Positions 9,059 through 16,518 of a DNA stretch of 42,205 nt are shown piece by piece. Each line of letters opens with the position of its first letter. The stretch's first letter is position 1. The stretch comes from an uncultured Pseudohongiella sp. (GTDB lineage Bacteria > Pseudomonadota > Gammaproteobacteria > Pseudomonadales > Pseudohongiellaceae). The stretch is taken from positions 1 through 42,205 of the forward strand of contig CACJAW010000017.1 of the NCBI GenBank assembly GCA_902591495.1, in the 5' to 3' direction. Position numbers and translations under genes: made by a program. The notes under the pieces were generated by a model. That model did not search any database. It saw only the letters and a list, made by a program, of their open reading frames with translations, and was not told the origin of the DNA.

Positions 9059-10528
9059 TTATTCTGCGGCTTTTAAATCTAAAACTGAAACATTACTAAA
9101 ACCCTGCTCTATTAAGTTTGCCGCATGCAAGCGACTCATCATTCCTTTGTCACAATAAAGTAAGTAATTTTGGTTTTGAGTAAGCCTTTTAAACTTGGAC
9201 GATAAACTGTAAAACGGAATATTAATAATTGTTGCGTTACAGTTTAATGCAAGTGGATTAACCTCTTGCTCATTAGGGTGCCTTATATCTATAACAATAC
9301 TGCCTTTTTTGATATTCCGGATGATTTCAACATCAGCTTTTATTAAACTTAGGTCATGATGTAATTCTGAAATTATTTGAAATTTAGCTTTTTCTACCGC
9401 TTCCTTTAGAACCTTTTCCTTAATTCGTGCTTCTTCTCGTTCGATTCTGACTCTTTTTGCTTTGGTAGTAGGATTCTTGGAGATAACAGCACAATACTCA
9501 GGAATATCTTTAGAGAAATCTTCAGTACCTATTTCCCGCGCGATATTAATTATCTCCTGTTTATCACTAGTGCATAGGGGTCGGAGTATCAAACTATCTG
9601 AAACATCATCTATCACCGAGAGATTGGCTAGGGTCTGGCTTGAGACTTGAGCGATACTCTCTCCGGTAACTAATGCATTCAATCCGAGCTTCTTCGCAAT
9701 TAAAACTCCGGCTCGAATCATCATTCTCTTTAAAACTACTCCCATCTGAGAGTCTTCGACGTTGTTAAGGATTTCCTCTACTACGCGTTCAAACGGTACA
9801 GAAACAAATTTGACTCTGTGAGAACTGTGAAACTTCATCCATAGGAACAAAGCAATTTCCTTGACGGCCAACTCGTGAGAACTACCCCCAAGACTGAAAA
9901 AACAATAGTGGGTCTGCAATCCACGTTTGATGCTCAGGTAGGTTGAAACTGACGAGTCAAAACCTCCAGAGATTAATGATAGAACCGAATCCTGGCATCC
10001 CAGGGGAAAACCACCTAAACCTTTAAACTTGGTCTGCACAATATAAAAATCATCATCCCGAATCTCAAGTGCCACCGTAACATCTGGGGTTTTCAGGTTG
10101 ACGCCTTTTGGGGAGCATGACTGAAGCAATCCATGTCCAATAAAACGTTCAATATCTACCGAACTGAACGAATGATCACCAGTCCTCCTGCATCGGACGG
10201 CAAAACTCTTTCCCTTCAATGAGCCACTGTATGCATTCCGTGTTAACTCCAACATATGATCCATAGATGGAAGCTTGTGTTTTTGGACTAAGCAAATCTG
10301 ACCAACACCAGGGGTATTCTTCAGCCGATCTAGAACACGCGCGTTGCGGCTGTCATCAGAAATTAAAGTCTTTACCTCGATAGAGTCCCATTTCCCAAGA
10401 ACCTCAAGTTTTTGATCAAATTCTTTTAACACTTTAAATATATTTTTTCTAAGCTGCCGTGTAAATCGCCTTCGAACAACTCGGCTCTTGATCGTAATTT
10501 CTGGTGAAAGTTTTATTAGATATAGCAT
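9059..10528 (-). CDS. thiI: tRNA 4-thiouridine synthase ThiI with rhodanese domain
   Basis: Sulfur-transfer enzyme that makes s4U8 in tRNA and, in enterics, feeds sulfur to thiazole synthesis. 489 residues with the long architecture: ferredoxin-like and THUMP domains (1-165), PP-loop ATP pyrophosphatase (SGGFDSS, 187-193), and C-terminal rhodanese domain (about 400-489). Both redox cysteines are present: Cys346 in PEYCAVISK and the persulfide-bearing Cys459 in LYCDKGMMSRL. It ends 125 bases downstream of the typA start codon and is divergent from glnA across a 419-base gap. On the minus strand upstream a TATAAT-like box is visible near 10570. Confidence 0.97.
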   Translation of the reverse strand: MLYLIKLSPEITIKSRVVRRRFTRQLRKNIFKVLKEFDQKLEVLGKWDSIEVKTLISDDSRNARVLDRLKNTPGVGQICLVQKHKLPSMDHMLELTRNAYSGSLKGKSFAVRCRRTGDHSFSSVDIERFIGHGLLQSCSPKGVNLKTPDVTVALEIRDDDFYIVQTKFKGLGGFPLGCQDSVLSLISGGFDSSVSTYLSIKRGLQTHYCFFSLGGSSHELAVKEIALFLWMKFHSSHRVKFVSVPFERVVEEILNNVEDSQMGVVLKRMMIRAGVLIAKKLGLNALVTGESIAQVSSQTLANLSVIDDVSDSLILRPLCTSDKQEIINIAREIGTEDFSKDIPEYCAVISKNPTTKAKRVRIEREEARIKEKVLKEAVEKAKFQIISELHHDLSLIKADVEIIRNIKKGSIVIDIRHPNEQEVNPLALNCNATIINIPFYSLSSKFKRLTQNQNYLLYCDKGMMSRLHAANLIEQGFSNVSVLDLKAAE

Positions 10529-10613
10529 TTAGTCTTTATAAAACCTATTTCTGAGAATCATAATTATAATACTGAGCTCTATAACACTCATCACTGAGAG
10601 AATGCTTCATTTT

Positions 10614-10686
10614 TGCACCAAAATAACGCTCTTTTATGGTGCGCTCATGGCAAGCTCGCTCTATTTAAGTGCGCTCATTGGTTGAA
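10614..10686. promoter_or_regulatory. Probable NtrC enhancer cluster upstream of glnA
   Basis: Family consensus is TGCACC-N5-GGTGCA. Here a perfect left half TGCACC is at 10614-10619 and a near-perfect right half GGTGCG at 10638-10643; a weaker two-sided site TGCGCT-N5-GTTGAA covers 10670-10686. The 10-mer GTGCGCTCAT occurs twice, at 10640-10649 and 10669-10678, 29 bases apart, near three helical turns. The distance to the sigma-54 promoter (about 50-120 bases) suits an enhancer. Individual sites are imperfect, so NtrC identity is inferred from position, regulator genes and the better site at 12032. Confidence 0.5.
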
Positions 10687-10734
10687 TTTTATCATAAACT
10701 TATGTAATTTCAGGCAGAGAAGGAGCATCTTTGC

Positions 10735-10750
10735 TGGCATATATTTTGCT
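10735..10750 (+). promoter_or_regulatory. Sigma-54 promoter of glnA
   Basis: TGGCATATATTTTGCT has the invariant GG (10736-10737) and GC (10748-10749) exactly ten bases apart, as in the consensus TGGCAC-N5-TTGCW. Predicted transcription start is near 10761, giving a leader of about 185 bases to glnA. It lies downstream of the NtrC-like cluster and the gene cluster includes ntrC, so nitrogen-limitation control is expected. Confidence 0.75.
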
Positions 10751-10884
10751 CCTTAAAAAGTGTTTGAGGCAGATGTATATCTAGCAATGTAGAGGGATAA
10801 GTTTCATTTTATGGATCATGTCGCAACACATATTAATGGATTTGCCTTTGTTTAATGTCTGCTGCCCTACCTTTCTAGCGCGCC

Positions 10885-10912
10885 TTGAATTGTGGATAAG
10901 CAAAATTATAAC
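10885..10912 (+). promoter_or_regulatory. Possible sigma-70 promoter of glnA, overlapping a DnaA box
   Basis: TTGAAT (10885-10890), a 16-base spacer and TATAAC (10907-10912) form a fair sigma-70 promoter 30-60 bases before the glnA start. The spacer contains TGTGGATAA (10891-10899), the exact complement of the DnaA box TTATCCACA. A second, housekeeping promoter for glnA would parallel the dual promoters of enteric glnA, but in reversed order. Judged on pattern only. Confidence 0.35.
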
Positions 10913-10947
10913 GTGTAGTCGAATATCGTTTAGGAGATAGTTAGAAA

Positions 10948-11961
10948 ATGAAATCAAAACTGGAATACATCTGGCTTGACGGTTACAAACCCACTCAGAG
11001 CCTTCGCAGCAAGACGCAAGTCAGGTCGGACTTTGGAGGAACTCTCGAAGAGTGCCCTATGTGGTCATTTGACGGTTCATCAACTTTACAAGCTACAGGT
11101 GACGACTCAGATTGTTTGTTAAAACCTGTTGCTATTTACCCAGACCCTGATCGAGCCAATGCTTATTTGGTGATGACTGAGGTGCTAAATGCAGATGGAA
11201 CACCTCATGAGTCTAACGGAAGAGCTACGATTGACGACGATGATGAAGACTTCTGGTTCGGTTTCGAGCAAGAATATTTCCTCTGGGACACCAAAACCAA
11301 CCTACCTCCTGGCTTCCCTGCCGGAGGATATCCAGGACCACAGGGCCCTTATTACTGCTCCGTAGGTGCAAGCAATGCCCATGGCAGAGATTGCATTGAA
11401 GACCATCTTGATCTCTGTTTGGAAGCTGGAATAAATGTAGAAGGTATAAATGCCGAAGTGGCAGCTGGGCAATGGGAATTTCAGGTCTTCGCTAAGGGAG
11501 CAAAGAAAGCCGGTGATGAGACTTGGGTAGCTCGATACCTTTTGGAGCGGACGGCAGAAAGATACGGTTACGCTATCAACTGGGAGCCAAAACCGTTAGG
11601 TAAGGAGCTTGATTGGAACGGGTCTGGAATGCATGCAAATTTTTCAAACGCGGTGATGCGTGATTCTGGGGATAAAGAAGTATTTACCAAGATTTGCGAG
11701 GAATTTGGAAAAAATGTGGAGCGACACATTAGCGTGTATGGTGCAAACAATGACCAAAGACTCACTGGTGAACACGAAACGCAGTCCATAGATACTTTCA
11801 GCTACGGTGTATCAGACAGGGGAGCCTCAATCAGAATCCCCGTGGGAACTGTGGAAGATGGTTGGAAAGGCCGGCTTGAAGATAGAAGAACAGCTTCCAA
11901 TGCCGACCCCTATAAGGTCGCAGCAGCTATTATTAAGACAACAAAAGAAGGCCTGTCTTAA
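10948..11961 (+). CDS. Glutamine synthetase, type II (eukaryotic-like GSII)
   Basis: Condenses ammonia and glutamate to glutamine with ATP; main ammonia-assimilating enzyme in the cytoplasm. At 337 residues it is far shorter than bacterial GSI (~470) and matches GSII, the family of eukaryotic GS and rhizobial GlnII, also common in Bacteroidetes. Visible: beta-grasp domain with WSFDGSST (39-46), metal/glutamate motif FGFEQEYF (104-111), AGQWEFQ (173-179), NGSGMHAN (224-231), RGASIRIP (291-298) and EDRRTASNADPY (311-322). The GSI adenylylation loop is absent, so GlnE-type control is not expected. AGGAG lies 11 bases before the ATG. Sits in the glnA slot before ntrB-ntrC, ends at a strong terminator, and has a sigma-54 promoter. 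Confidence 0.95.
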   Translation: MKSKLEYIWLDGYKPTQSLRSKTQVRSDFGGTLEECPMWSFDGSSTLQATGDDSDCLLKPVAIYPDPDRANAYLVMTEVLNADGTPHESNGRATIDDDDEDFWFGFEQEYFLWDTKTNLPPGFPAGGYPGPQGPYYCSVGASNAHGRDCIEDHLDLCLEAGINVEGINAEVAAGQWEFQVFAKGAKKAGDETWVARYLLERTAERYGYAINWEPKPLGKELDWNGSGMHANFSNAVMRDSGDKEVFTKICEEFGKNVERHISVYGANNDQRLTGEHETQSIDTFSYGVSDRGASIRIPVGTVEDGWKGRLEDRRTASNADPYKVAAAIIKTTKEGLS

Positions 11962-11977
11962 TCTTTCCCCATCTAAC

Positions 11978-12005
11978 AAAGCCCGGGTTCTATCCGGGCT
12001 TTTTT
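11978..12005 (+). terminator. Rho-independent terminator after glnA
   Basis: Seven-base-pair GC-rich stem AGCCCGG / CCGGGCT (11980-11986 with 11994-12000), 7-base loop, extended by A-U pairs and followed by a run of T. Located 17 bases after the glnA stop, it should separate glnA transcription from ntrBC, at least partly. Confidence 0.92.
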
Positions 12006-12031
12006 GTAGTTAACTAGAAACTATTGATGTA

Positions 12032-12048
12032 TGCACTAATTTGGTGCA
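12032..12048. promoter_or_regulatory. NtrC-binding site upstream of ntrBC
   Basis: TGCACTAATTTGGTGCA matches the NtrC consensus TGCACC-N5-GGTGCA at 11 of 12 specified positions. It lies just after the glnA terminator and about 85 bases upstream of a sigma-54 promoter at 12132, the right distance for an enhancer. Best operator-like site in the window. Confidence 0.75.
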
Positions 12049-12131
12049 TATTGGCTTACAGGCCGTCCCTCAATGTGCTGACCTTATGGCAAAAGCCCAA
12101 TTTTATTGGCTCACACCAGTCATTAAATATT

Positions 12132-12147
12132 TGGTTTGGTAATTGCA
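12132..12147 (+). promoter_or_regulatory. Sigma-54 promoter of ntrB-ntrC
   Basis: TGGTTTGGTAATTGCA has GG (12133-12134) and GC (12145-12146) with the invariant ten-base spacing; the -12 element TTGCA is consensus and the -24 element deviates after TGG. Predicted start near 12158. With the NtrC site at 12032 this suggests that ntrBC is autoregulated by NtrC. Confidence 0.65.
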
Positions 12148-12200
12148 TAAGTGAAGATAGCCGGATGGTAGAAGGAGTTTCGCTTAAATAGCCCATTGAG

Positions 12201-12221
12201 ATGACAGATAAGTTTTCGTGA
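12201..12221 (+). other. Six-codon leader ORF overlapping the ntrB start
   Basis: ATG at 12201 opens six codons (MTDKFS) and its TGA overlaps the ntrB GTG start as GTGA. The best Shine-Dalgarno-like sequence (AAGGAG, about 12171-12176) is too far upstream for either start, while GAG directly precedes this ATG. It could deliver ribosomes to the weak GTG by termination-reinitiation. Pattern only. Confidence 0.3.
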
Positions 12222-13339
12222 ACCTAAATACCGACCATAAATTACTATTGGATAACGTCACAACTGGCATTGTTTTGCTAAATGGCGAACTTCGCTTTTT
12301 GTATGTCAATGCATCAGCTGAAGCACTTTTAGAAATCAGTGACCAAAAAGCGCATTTTCTTTTTATCGGTGACGTACTAAAAAACGCAGAAGAAGATATA
12401 GGTGAGATGCAAACAGCAATCGCTAAAAATAGTAGCCTAACTAAACTGCGAGCTGAATTACATACAATTCACTCCAAAAAACTGATTGTCGATTACACGA
12501 TAAATCCTTTTGAAAAAAATGGTGAAACAAATGCTCTGCTGGAGTTAAATTCCATTGAACAATCACAAAAAATTACTCGAGAAGTATCTTTGAATTCTGC
12601 TTACACAACAACTCGAGAACTGGTGCGTGGCTTAGCTCACGAAGTAAAAAACCCCCTCGGCGGGATTCGAGGAGCAGCGCAGCTCCTTGCTCAAGAAATT
12701 TCTGACAACGAACTCAAAGACTATACACAAGTGATTATCGAGGAGGCAGATCGCTTACGTAATCTGGTTGACAGACTTGTAGGCTCTAGGAAACCACCGG
12801 AGCTTAAGGAAATAAACATACATGAGGTACTAGAGAGAGTTAGAAACTTAATAACCGCTGAAAGTTTGGGTAAAGGCATTAAATTACACTGTGACTATGA
12901 TCCCAGTCTTCCGACAGTCTTAGCAGACTCTGAAAAGATGATTCAAGCCCTACTTAACCTTTTAAGAAATTCTTTGCAGGCATTAACTAGTCCAGAGATT
13001 GATCATCAACTCGGAGAGATTATTCTTCGGACGCGAATTAGTAGGAACATTACTATAGCCTCCAAGTTTTATAAACTAGCAGTAGCAATAGAGATAATAG
13101 ATAACGGACCAGGTATACCTCAAGAAATTTCTGAAACTATTTTTTATCCTATGATCAGCGGTCGACCAGACGGCTCAGGTTTGGGACTACCAATATCTCA
13201 CGGTATAGTTACTCAGCATGGGGGTATGATTGAATGTGATGGTAAACCTGGCGAGACAAAATTTACGGTAACTATACCAATACAACGTAATTCTAAATTT
13301 TCAACTTCGAAGGTACACCAAGTAAATGAACTCAAATAA
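12218..13339 (+). CDS. glnL: Nitrogen regulation sensor histidine kinase NtrB (GlnL)
   Basis: Cytoplasmic PII-controlled kinase/phosphatase that phosphorylates NtrC under nitrogen limitation. 373 residues versus about 350 in enterics: N-terminal PAS domain (about 5-110), HisKA domain with phospho-acceptor His141 in RGLAHEVKNPLGGIRG, N box LLNLLRNSLQAL (around 246-256), G1 DNGPGIP (295-301) and G2 GSGLGLP (319-325). The start is GTG; an in-frame TAA seven bases upstream excludes a longer protein. Stop overlaps ntrC by 14 bases. A six-codon ORF overlaps the start, and an NtrC site plus sigma-54 promoter lie upstream. Confidence 0.96.
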   Translation: MNLNTDHKLLLDNVTTGIVLLNGELRFLYVNASAEALLEISDQKAHFLFIGDVLKNAEEDIGEMQTAIAKNSSLTKLRAELHTIHSKKLIVDYTINPFEKNGETNALLELNSIEQSQKITREVSLNSAYTTTRELVRGLAHEVKNPLGGIRGAAQLLAQEISDNELKDYTQVIIEEADRLRNLVDRLVGSRKPPELKEINIHEVLERVRNLITAESLGKGIKLHCDYDPSLPTVLADSEKMIQALLNLLRNSLQALTSPEIDHQLGEIILRTRISRNITIASKFYKLAVAIEIIDNGPGIPQEISETIFYPMISGRPDGSGLGLPISHGIVTQHGGMIECDGKPGETKFTVTIPIQRNSKFSTSKVHQVNELK

Positions 13340-14759
13340 TTCAGTCTGGATAGTTGATGACGATCGCTCTATTAGATGGGTACTAGATAAATCCCTGAGT
13401 AAAAAAGGTTTAATCACTCAAACTTTCGAAAATGGAGATGACCTCCTTAATCGCCTAACGCACGAGTCCCCGGATGCTATAATAAGCGACATAAGGATGC
13501 CGGGCATGAATGGACTCGATTTACTCTCTACGATACAGGAATCTCACCCTAGTCTACCCGTTATAATAATGACGGCTCATTCGGATTTAGATAGTGCCGT
13601 AGCATCCTACAGCCGGGGTGCTTTCGAATACCTCCCAAAACCTTTCGACATCGAAGATGCTATTGCAATCACTCAAAGAGCTCTTGATCACAGCAGCGAT
13701 ACCGATAGAGACTCAACCAAGTCTGTTAGTAAAAGTCATCCTGAGATAATTGGTGAGGCACCTGCCATGCAAGAGGTGTTTAGAGCCATCGGTCGGCTCT
13801 CTAATAGCAACATTTCTGTGCTGATAAATGGAGAATCAGGCACGGGAAAAGAATTGGTCGCTCATGCACTTCACAAGCATAGCCCCAGAAAGGACATGCA
13901 GTTTGTGCCTCTAAATGTAGCTGCTATCCCAAAAGAACTCATTGAATCGGAATTATTTGGTCATGAAAAAGGCGCGTTCACTGGTGCTACTCAACAACGA
14001 ACAGGTCGTTTTGAGCAAGCCAATGGGGGCACCCTTTTCCTAGACGAAATAGGTGATATGCCACCAGATACACAAACGAGATTATTGCGCGTTCTTTCTG
14101 ATGGTGAGTTTTATCGTGTTGGAGGACATACGTCCATAAAAGTAGACGTTCGAATAATAGCTGCAACACATCAAAATCTTGAAAGCTTGGTTACTAAAAA
14201 CGCTTTCCGGGAGGATTTGTTTCATAGGCTTAATGTTATTCGTATTCATATACCAAGATTATGTGAAAGACGAGAAGATATTTCTCAACTGGTGGAGCAC
14301 TTTTTAAAGGTTGCTGCTAAAGAATTAGAGGTGGAGCCTAAAATTTTAAGGCCCGAAACAGAGAAATATTTGGTTGGGCTGGAATGGCCAGGAAACGTTC
14401 GTCAACTGGAAAATTTCTGCCGATGGATTACAGTTATGGCATCTGGACGAGAAGTTTATCTAACGGATCTTCCTCCTGAATTATCCAACAGCAAATCTAC
14501 TAGTGATGAAAATACTAACTGGACAGAAGCGCTTCACGCTTGGGCAGATCAGCAACTGAGTTTGGGAAATACAGGCATCCTAGATGAAGCTACCCCTCTT
14601 CTAGAACGGACACTTATCGATATAGCATTAAAGCATACAGCAGGACGAAGAAGAGATGCAGCCGACCTTTTGGGATGGGGTAGGAACACATTAACTCGGA
14701 AAATTAAGGAGTTTGAAAACTCTAATTTGCCTTCAATCACTGAAATTGGTAGCCGATAA
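13326..14759 (+). CDS. glnG: Nitrogen regulation response regulator NtrC (GlnG)
   Basis: Sigma-54-dependent activator (bacterial enhancer-binding protein). 477 residues: receiver domain with phospho-acceptor Asp55 (ISDIRMPG) and acidic pocket DDD at 11-13; AAA+ domain with Walker A GESGTGKE (169-176), the sigma-54-contacting GAFTGA loop intact (216-221), Walker [11 protein letters not shown] (235-244) and NVRQLEN of sensor II; C-terminal Fis-type HTH (about 430-467, [16 protein letters not shown]). Overlaps ntrB by 14 bases. Its expected targets include the promoters at 10735 and 12132. Confidence 0.97.
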   Translation: MNSNNSVWIVDDDRSIRWVLDKSLSKKGLITQTFENGDDLLNRLTHESPDAIISDIRMPGMNGLDLLSTIQESHPSLPVIIMTAHSDLDSAVASYSRGAFEYLPKPFDIEDAIAITQRALDHSSDTDRDSTKSVSKSHPEIIGEAPAMQEVFRAIGRLSNSNISVLINGESGTGKELVAHALHKHSPRKDMQFVPLNVAAIPKELIESELFGHEKGAFTGATQQRTGRFEQANGGTLFLDEIGDMPPDTQTRLLRVLSDGEFYRVGGHTSIKVDVRIIAATHQNLESLVTKNAFREDLFHRLNVIRIHIPRLCERREDISQLVEHFLKVAAKELEVEPKILRPETEKYLVGLEWPGNVRQLENFCRWITVMASGREVYLTDLPPELSNSKSTSDENTNWTEALHAWADQQLSLGNTGILDEATPLLERTLIDIALKHTAGRRRDAADLLGWGRNTLTRKIKEFENSNLPSITEIGSR

Positions 14760-14804
14760 CACCACAACCAAATAGATTATTTATCCAAAAATTGATTTAT
14801 AGAA

Positions 14805-15272
14805 ATGGTAGATATAGTTCTTGTTGAGCCGGATATTCCTCAAAACACTGGGAACATAATTCGTTTGGCCGCAAATACTGGTTCAACCCTGCACTTAATC
14901 GAACCTTTAGGATTCCAGCTCGAAGATAAGAAAATGAGGCGAGCCGGCCTCGATTATCATGAATTCGCTGCAATAACGGTTCATACTGGATGGCGAAACT
15001 TCAAGGAACATATAGAGGAACATCGCAATCTGCTTGGGTTTAGTACTAGAGGATCAGAACCCTACTCTGCAATCAACTTTGAGGCTGATGATCTCATAGT
15101 CTTTGGCTCAGAAACGAGAGGCTTGCCTAACCATATTCGCAAAGATATCGGGCTAGAAAATACCTATCGAATTCCTATGAAACCAAACAGCCGAAGTCTT
15201 AATCTTTCTAACGCCGTTGCAATTATAATCTATCAGGCCTGGCAACAAGACCACTTTTCAGGTGGCGCTTAG
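14805..15272 (+). CDS. trmL: tRNA (cytidine/uridine-34 2'-O)-methyltransferase TrmL
   Basis: SPOUT-class SAM methyltransferase that 2'-O-methylates the wobble base of tRNA-Leu isoacceptors. 155 residues, typical length. Motifs: N-terminal VEPDIPQNTGNIIRLAANTG, central LIVFGSETRGLP, and the C-terminal trefoil-knot region RIPMKPNSRSLNLSNAVAI. Starts 45 bases after ntrC and converges with secB, with 32 bases between stops and no clear hairpin. Confidence 0.96.
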   Translation: MVDIVLVEPDIPQNTGNIIRLAANTGSTLHLIEPLGFQLEDKKMRRAGLDYHEFAAITVHTGWRNFKEHIEEHRNLLGFSTRGSEPYSAINFEADDLIVFGSETRGLPNHIRKDIGLENTYRIPMKPNSRSLNLSNAVAIIIYQAWQQDHFSGGA

Positions 15273-15304
15273 AACAACCGCTAATTCGTCTAAAAATTTG
15301 CTTT

Positions 15305-15805
15305 TTAGTTTGAGCTGGTTTCTGTGCCCTCAGCTGCCTGTGCTTGCTTTTGCTGCGCGTAAATTGCATCGAAATTTATTGGAGCCAATGCAAGGGCTGG
15401 ATAACTACCCTTCAAAACCAGAGAATCTATGGCTTCTCGAGCATAGGGGAAAAGTATTGTTGGGCAAACAGTTGCCAGCATGTTCTCCAATTGACTTGCA
15501 TCAAAACCCTTTGCCGCAAATAGGCCTGCTTGATGAACCTCCACTAGAAACGCGACTTTTTCATCTACTTGCGCCTCGACTGTAAGAACCAACACTACTT
15601 CAAAGAAATCATCTTGCAATTTTTCATGCTTACTTTTTATATCGAAATTTATTTTAGGGGTCCACTGTCCTTGAAAAACTCCGGGACTCCCAGGCGACTC
15701 AAATGAAGAATCTTTTAAGTAGATTCTCTGCAAAGCGAATTGAGGACCCGCAGGTTGTTCTTGATCTGCCGTTCCTGCTGTAGATTGTAGATCTTCTTCA
15801 GCCAT
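15305..15805 (-). CDS. secB: Protein-export chaperone SecB
   Basis: Tetrameric cytoplasmic chaperone that keeps preproteins unfolded and passes them to SecA. 166 residues from the chosen start. Family pattern: FALQRIYLKDSSFESPGSP, INFDIKSKHEKL, EVVLVLTVEA, EVHQAGLF, then NMLATVCPTILFPYAREAI, and a Gln/Ala-rich tail. I prefer ATG 15805 (MAEED) over ATG 15817 because the Shine-Dalgarno AGGA directly abuts the first ATG, while the second has proper spacing. The rhodanese gene is 30 bases upstream in the same direction. In E. coli grxC lies between these two; here it is absent. Confidence 0.96.
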   Translation of the reverse strand: MAEEDLQSTAGTADQEQPAGPQFALQRIYLKDSSFESPGSPGVFQGQWTPKINFDIKSKHEKLQDDFFEVVLVLTVEAQVDEKVAFLVEVHQAGLFAAKGFDASQLENMLATVCPTILFPYAREAIDSLVLKGSYPALALAPINFDAIYAQQKQAQAAEGTETSSN

Positions 15806-15847
15806 AAATATTCCCATTCCTATGTAGTAATAACTTAATTTTTAACT

Positions 15848-16264
15848 TCAGCCCTGAACTAGTGGCAGAGATTGAGCCTTCCACTCGGATAACCCACCTG
15901 AAAGGCGCACTACCTGATCATGTCCGGCATCCTGCAACACCTTAGCTGCTTCTCCAGAGTGTTGCCCTATTTTGCAAACAACAATAAGGGGCTTTTGCTT
16001 ATGCTTTATTAACTCATTGAGCCTTTGTTTTAACTTGCTTAGCGGTATATTAAGGGAGTCGACGATATGCCCGGAATCAAACTCCTTTCGGTCCCTTACA
16101 TCGACCACAATAGCGTTTTTTCGATTTATTAGCATCACTGCTTCCTGCGGCGCCACACTGCTGGCTGATGTTCTTTTATGGTGAAAAAATATCGCAACTA
16201 GTGTCACAACCCACATAGACGCAAGAACTAAATGATTGCTTATAAATTCCAAAAATTGAACCAT
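15848..16264 (-). CDS. Membrane-anchored rhodanese-like protein (YibN type)
   Basis: 138 residues: an N-terminal membrane segment (about 11-27) and one rhodanese domain with DVRDRKEFDSGHI and an active-site loop VVCKIGQHSG carrying Cys97, so a persulfide-forming role is possible. Same position as E. coli yibN, beside secB. In E. coli YibN has been linked to the inner membrane and export machinery; the exact function here is inference. Divergent from gpmI across 254 bases. Confidence 0.88.
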   Translation of the reverse strand: MVQFLEFISNHLVLASMWVVTLVAIFFHHKRTSASSVAPQEAVMLINRKNAIVVDVRDRKEFDSGHIVDSLNIPLSKLKQRLNELIKHKQKPLIVVCKIGQHSGEAAKVLQDAGHDQVVRLSGGLSEWKAQSLPLVQG

Positions 16265-16304
16265 AATTTTTAAAAAACGCTTATAAAAATTGCTTTGTGG
16301 GGTC

Positions 16305-16313
16305 TGCTATAAT
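16305..16313 (+). promoter_or_regulatory. Extended -10 promoter upstream of gpmI
   Basis: TGCTATAAT is a perfect extended -10 element (TGn plus TATAAT), which needs little -35 contact; no good -35 box is seen at 17 bases. Transcription from near 16320 would give a leader of about 200 bases before gpmI, with a possible small ORF inside it. Confidence 0.6.
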
Positions 16314-16355
16314 ACTTTTTTGCGATGATACCCTATCACAAGGATGCCCTAAAAA

Positions 16356-16472
16356 GTGAAGAAGTATACACTCCCAGAGACGACTACAGAAGGACTAAAA
16401 CCACTAGCGAATCCATCGATTTTTAACACAAATAGACTATCGGGTAGAATCCGCGAGATAATCCTGATTTAA
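16356..16472 (+). CDS. Possible 38-residue ORF in the gpmI leader
   Basis: GTG at 16356 opens 38 codons (begins VKKYTLPETTTEGLKP, ends REIILI) with AAGGA about 11 bases upstream, a slightly long spacing. It resembles nothing I recognise, has no membrane segment, and may be chance. It lies entirely within the predicted long gpmI leader, so it could be an upstream ORF. Low confidence. Confidence 0.2.
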   Translation: MKKYTLPETTTEGLKPLANPSIFNTNRLSGRIREIILI

Positions 16473-16518
16473 AAGTATCACAACGTGGAACCTTTTCTAA
16501 TTGCAGGACCTAGGAATA

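Larger units (their letters stand above)
10529..10947. other. 419-bp intergenic control region between thiI and glnA
   Basis: No convincing gene is seen here. The thiI-proximal 80 bases are AT-rich and probably hold its promoter. The rest looks like a layered glnA control region: NtrC-like half sites (10614-10686), a near-consensus sigma-54 promoter (10735-10750), a possible sigma-70 promoter (10885-10912) with an exact DnaA-box 9-mer inside its spacer, and a ribosome-binding AGGAG at 10932. From the sigma-54 promoter the leader would be about 185 bases, long enough for further regulation, but no recognisable riboswitch was seen. Confidence 0.7.
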
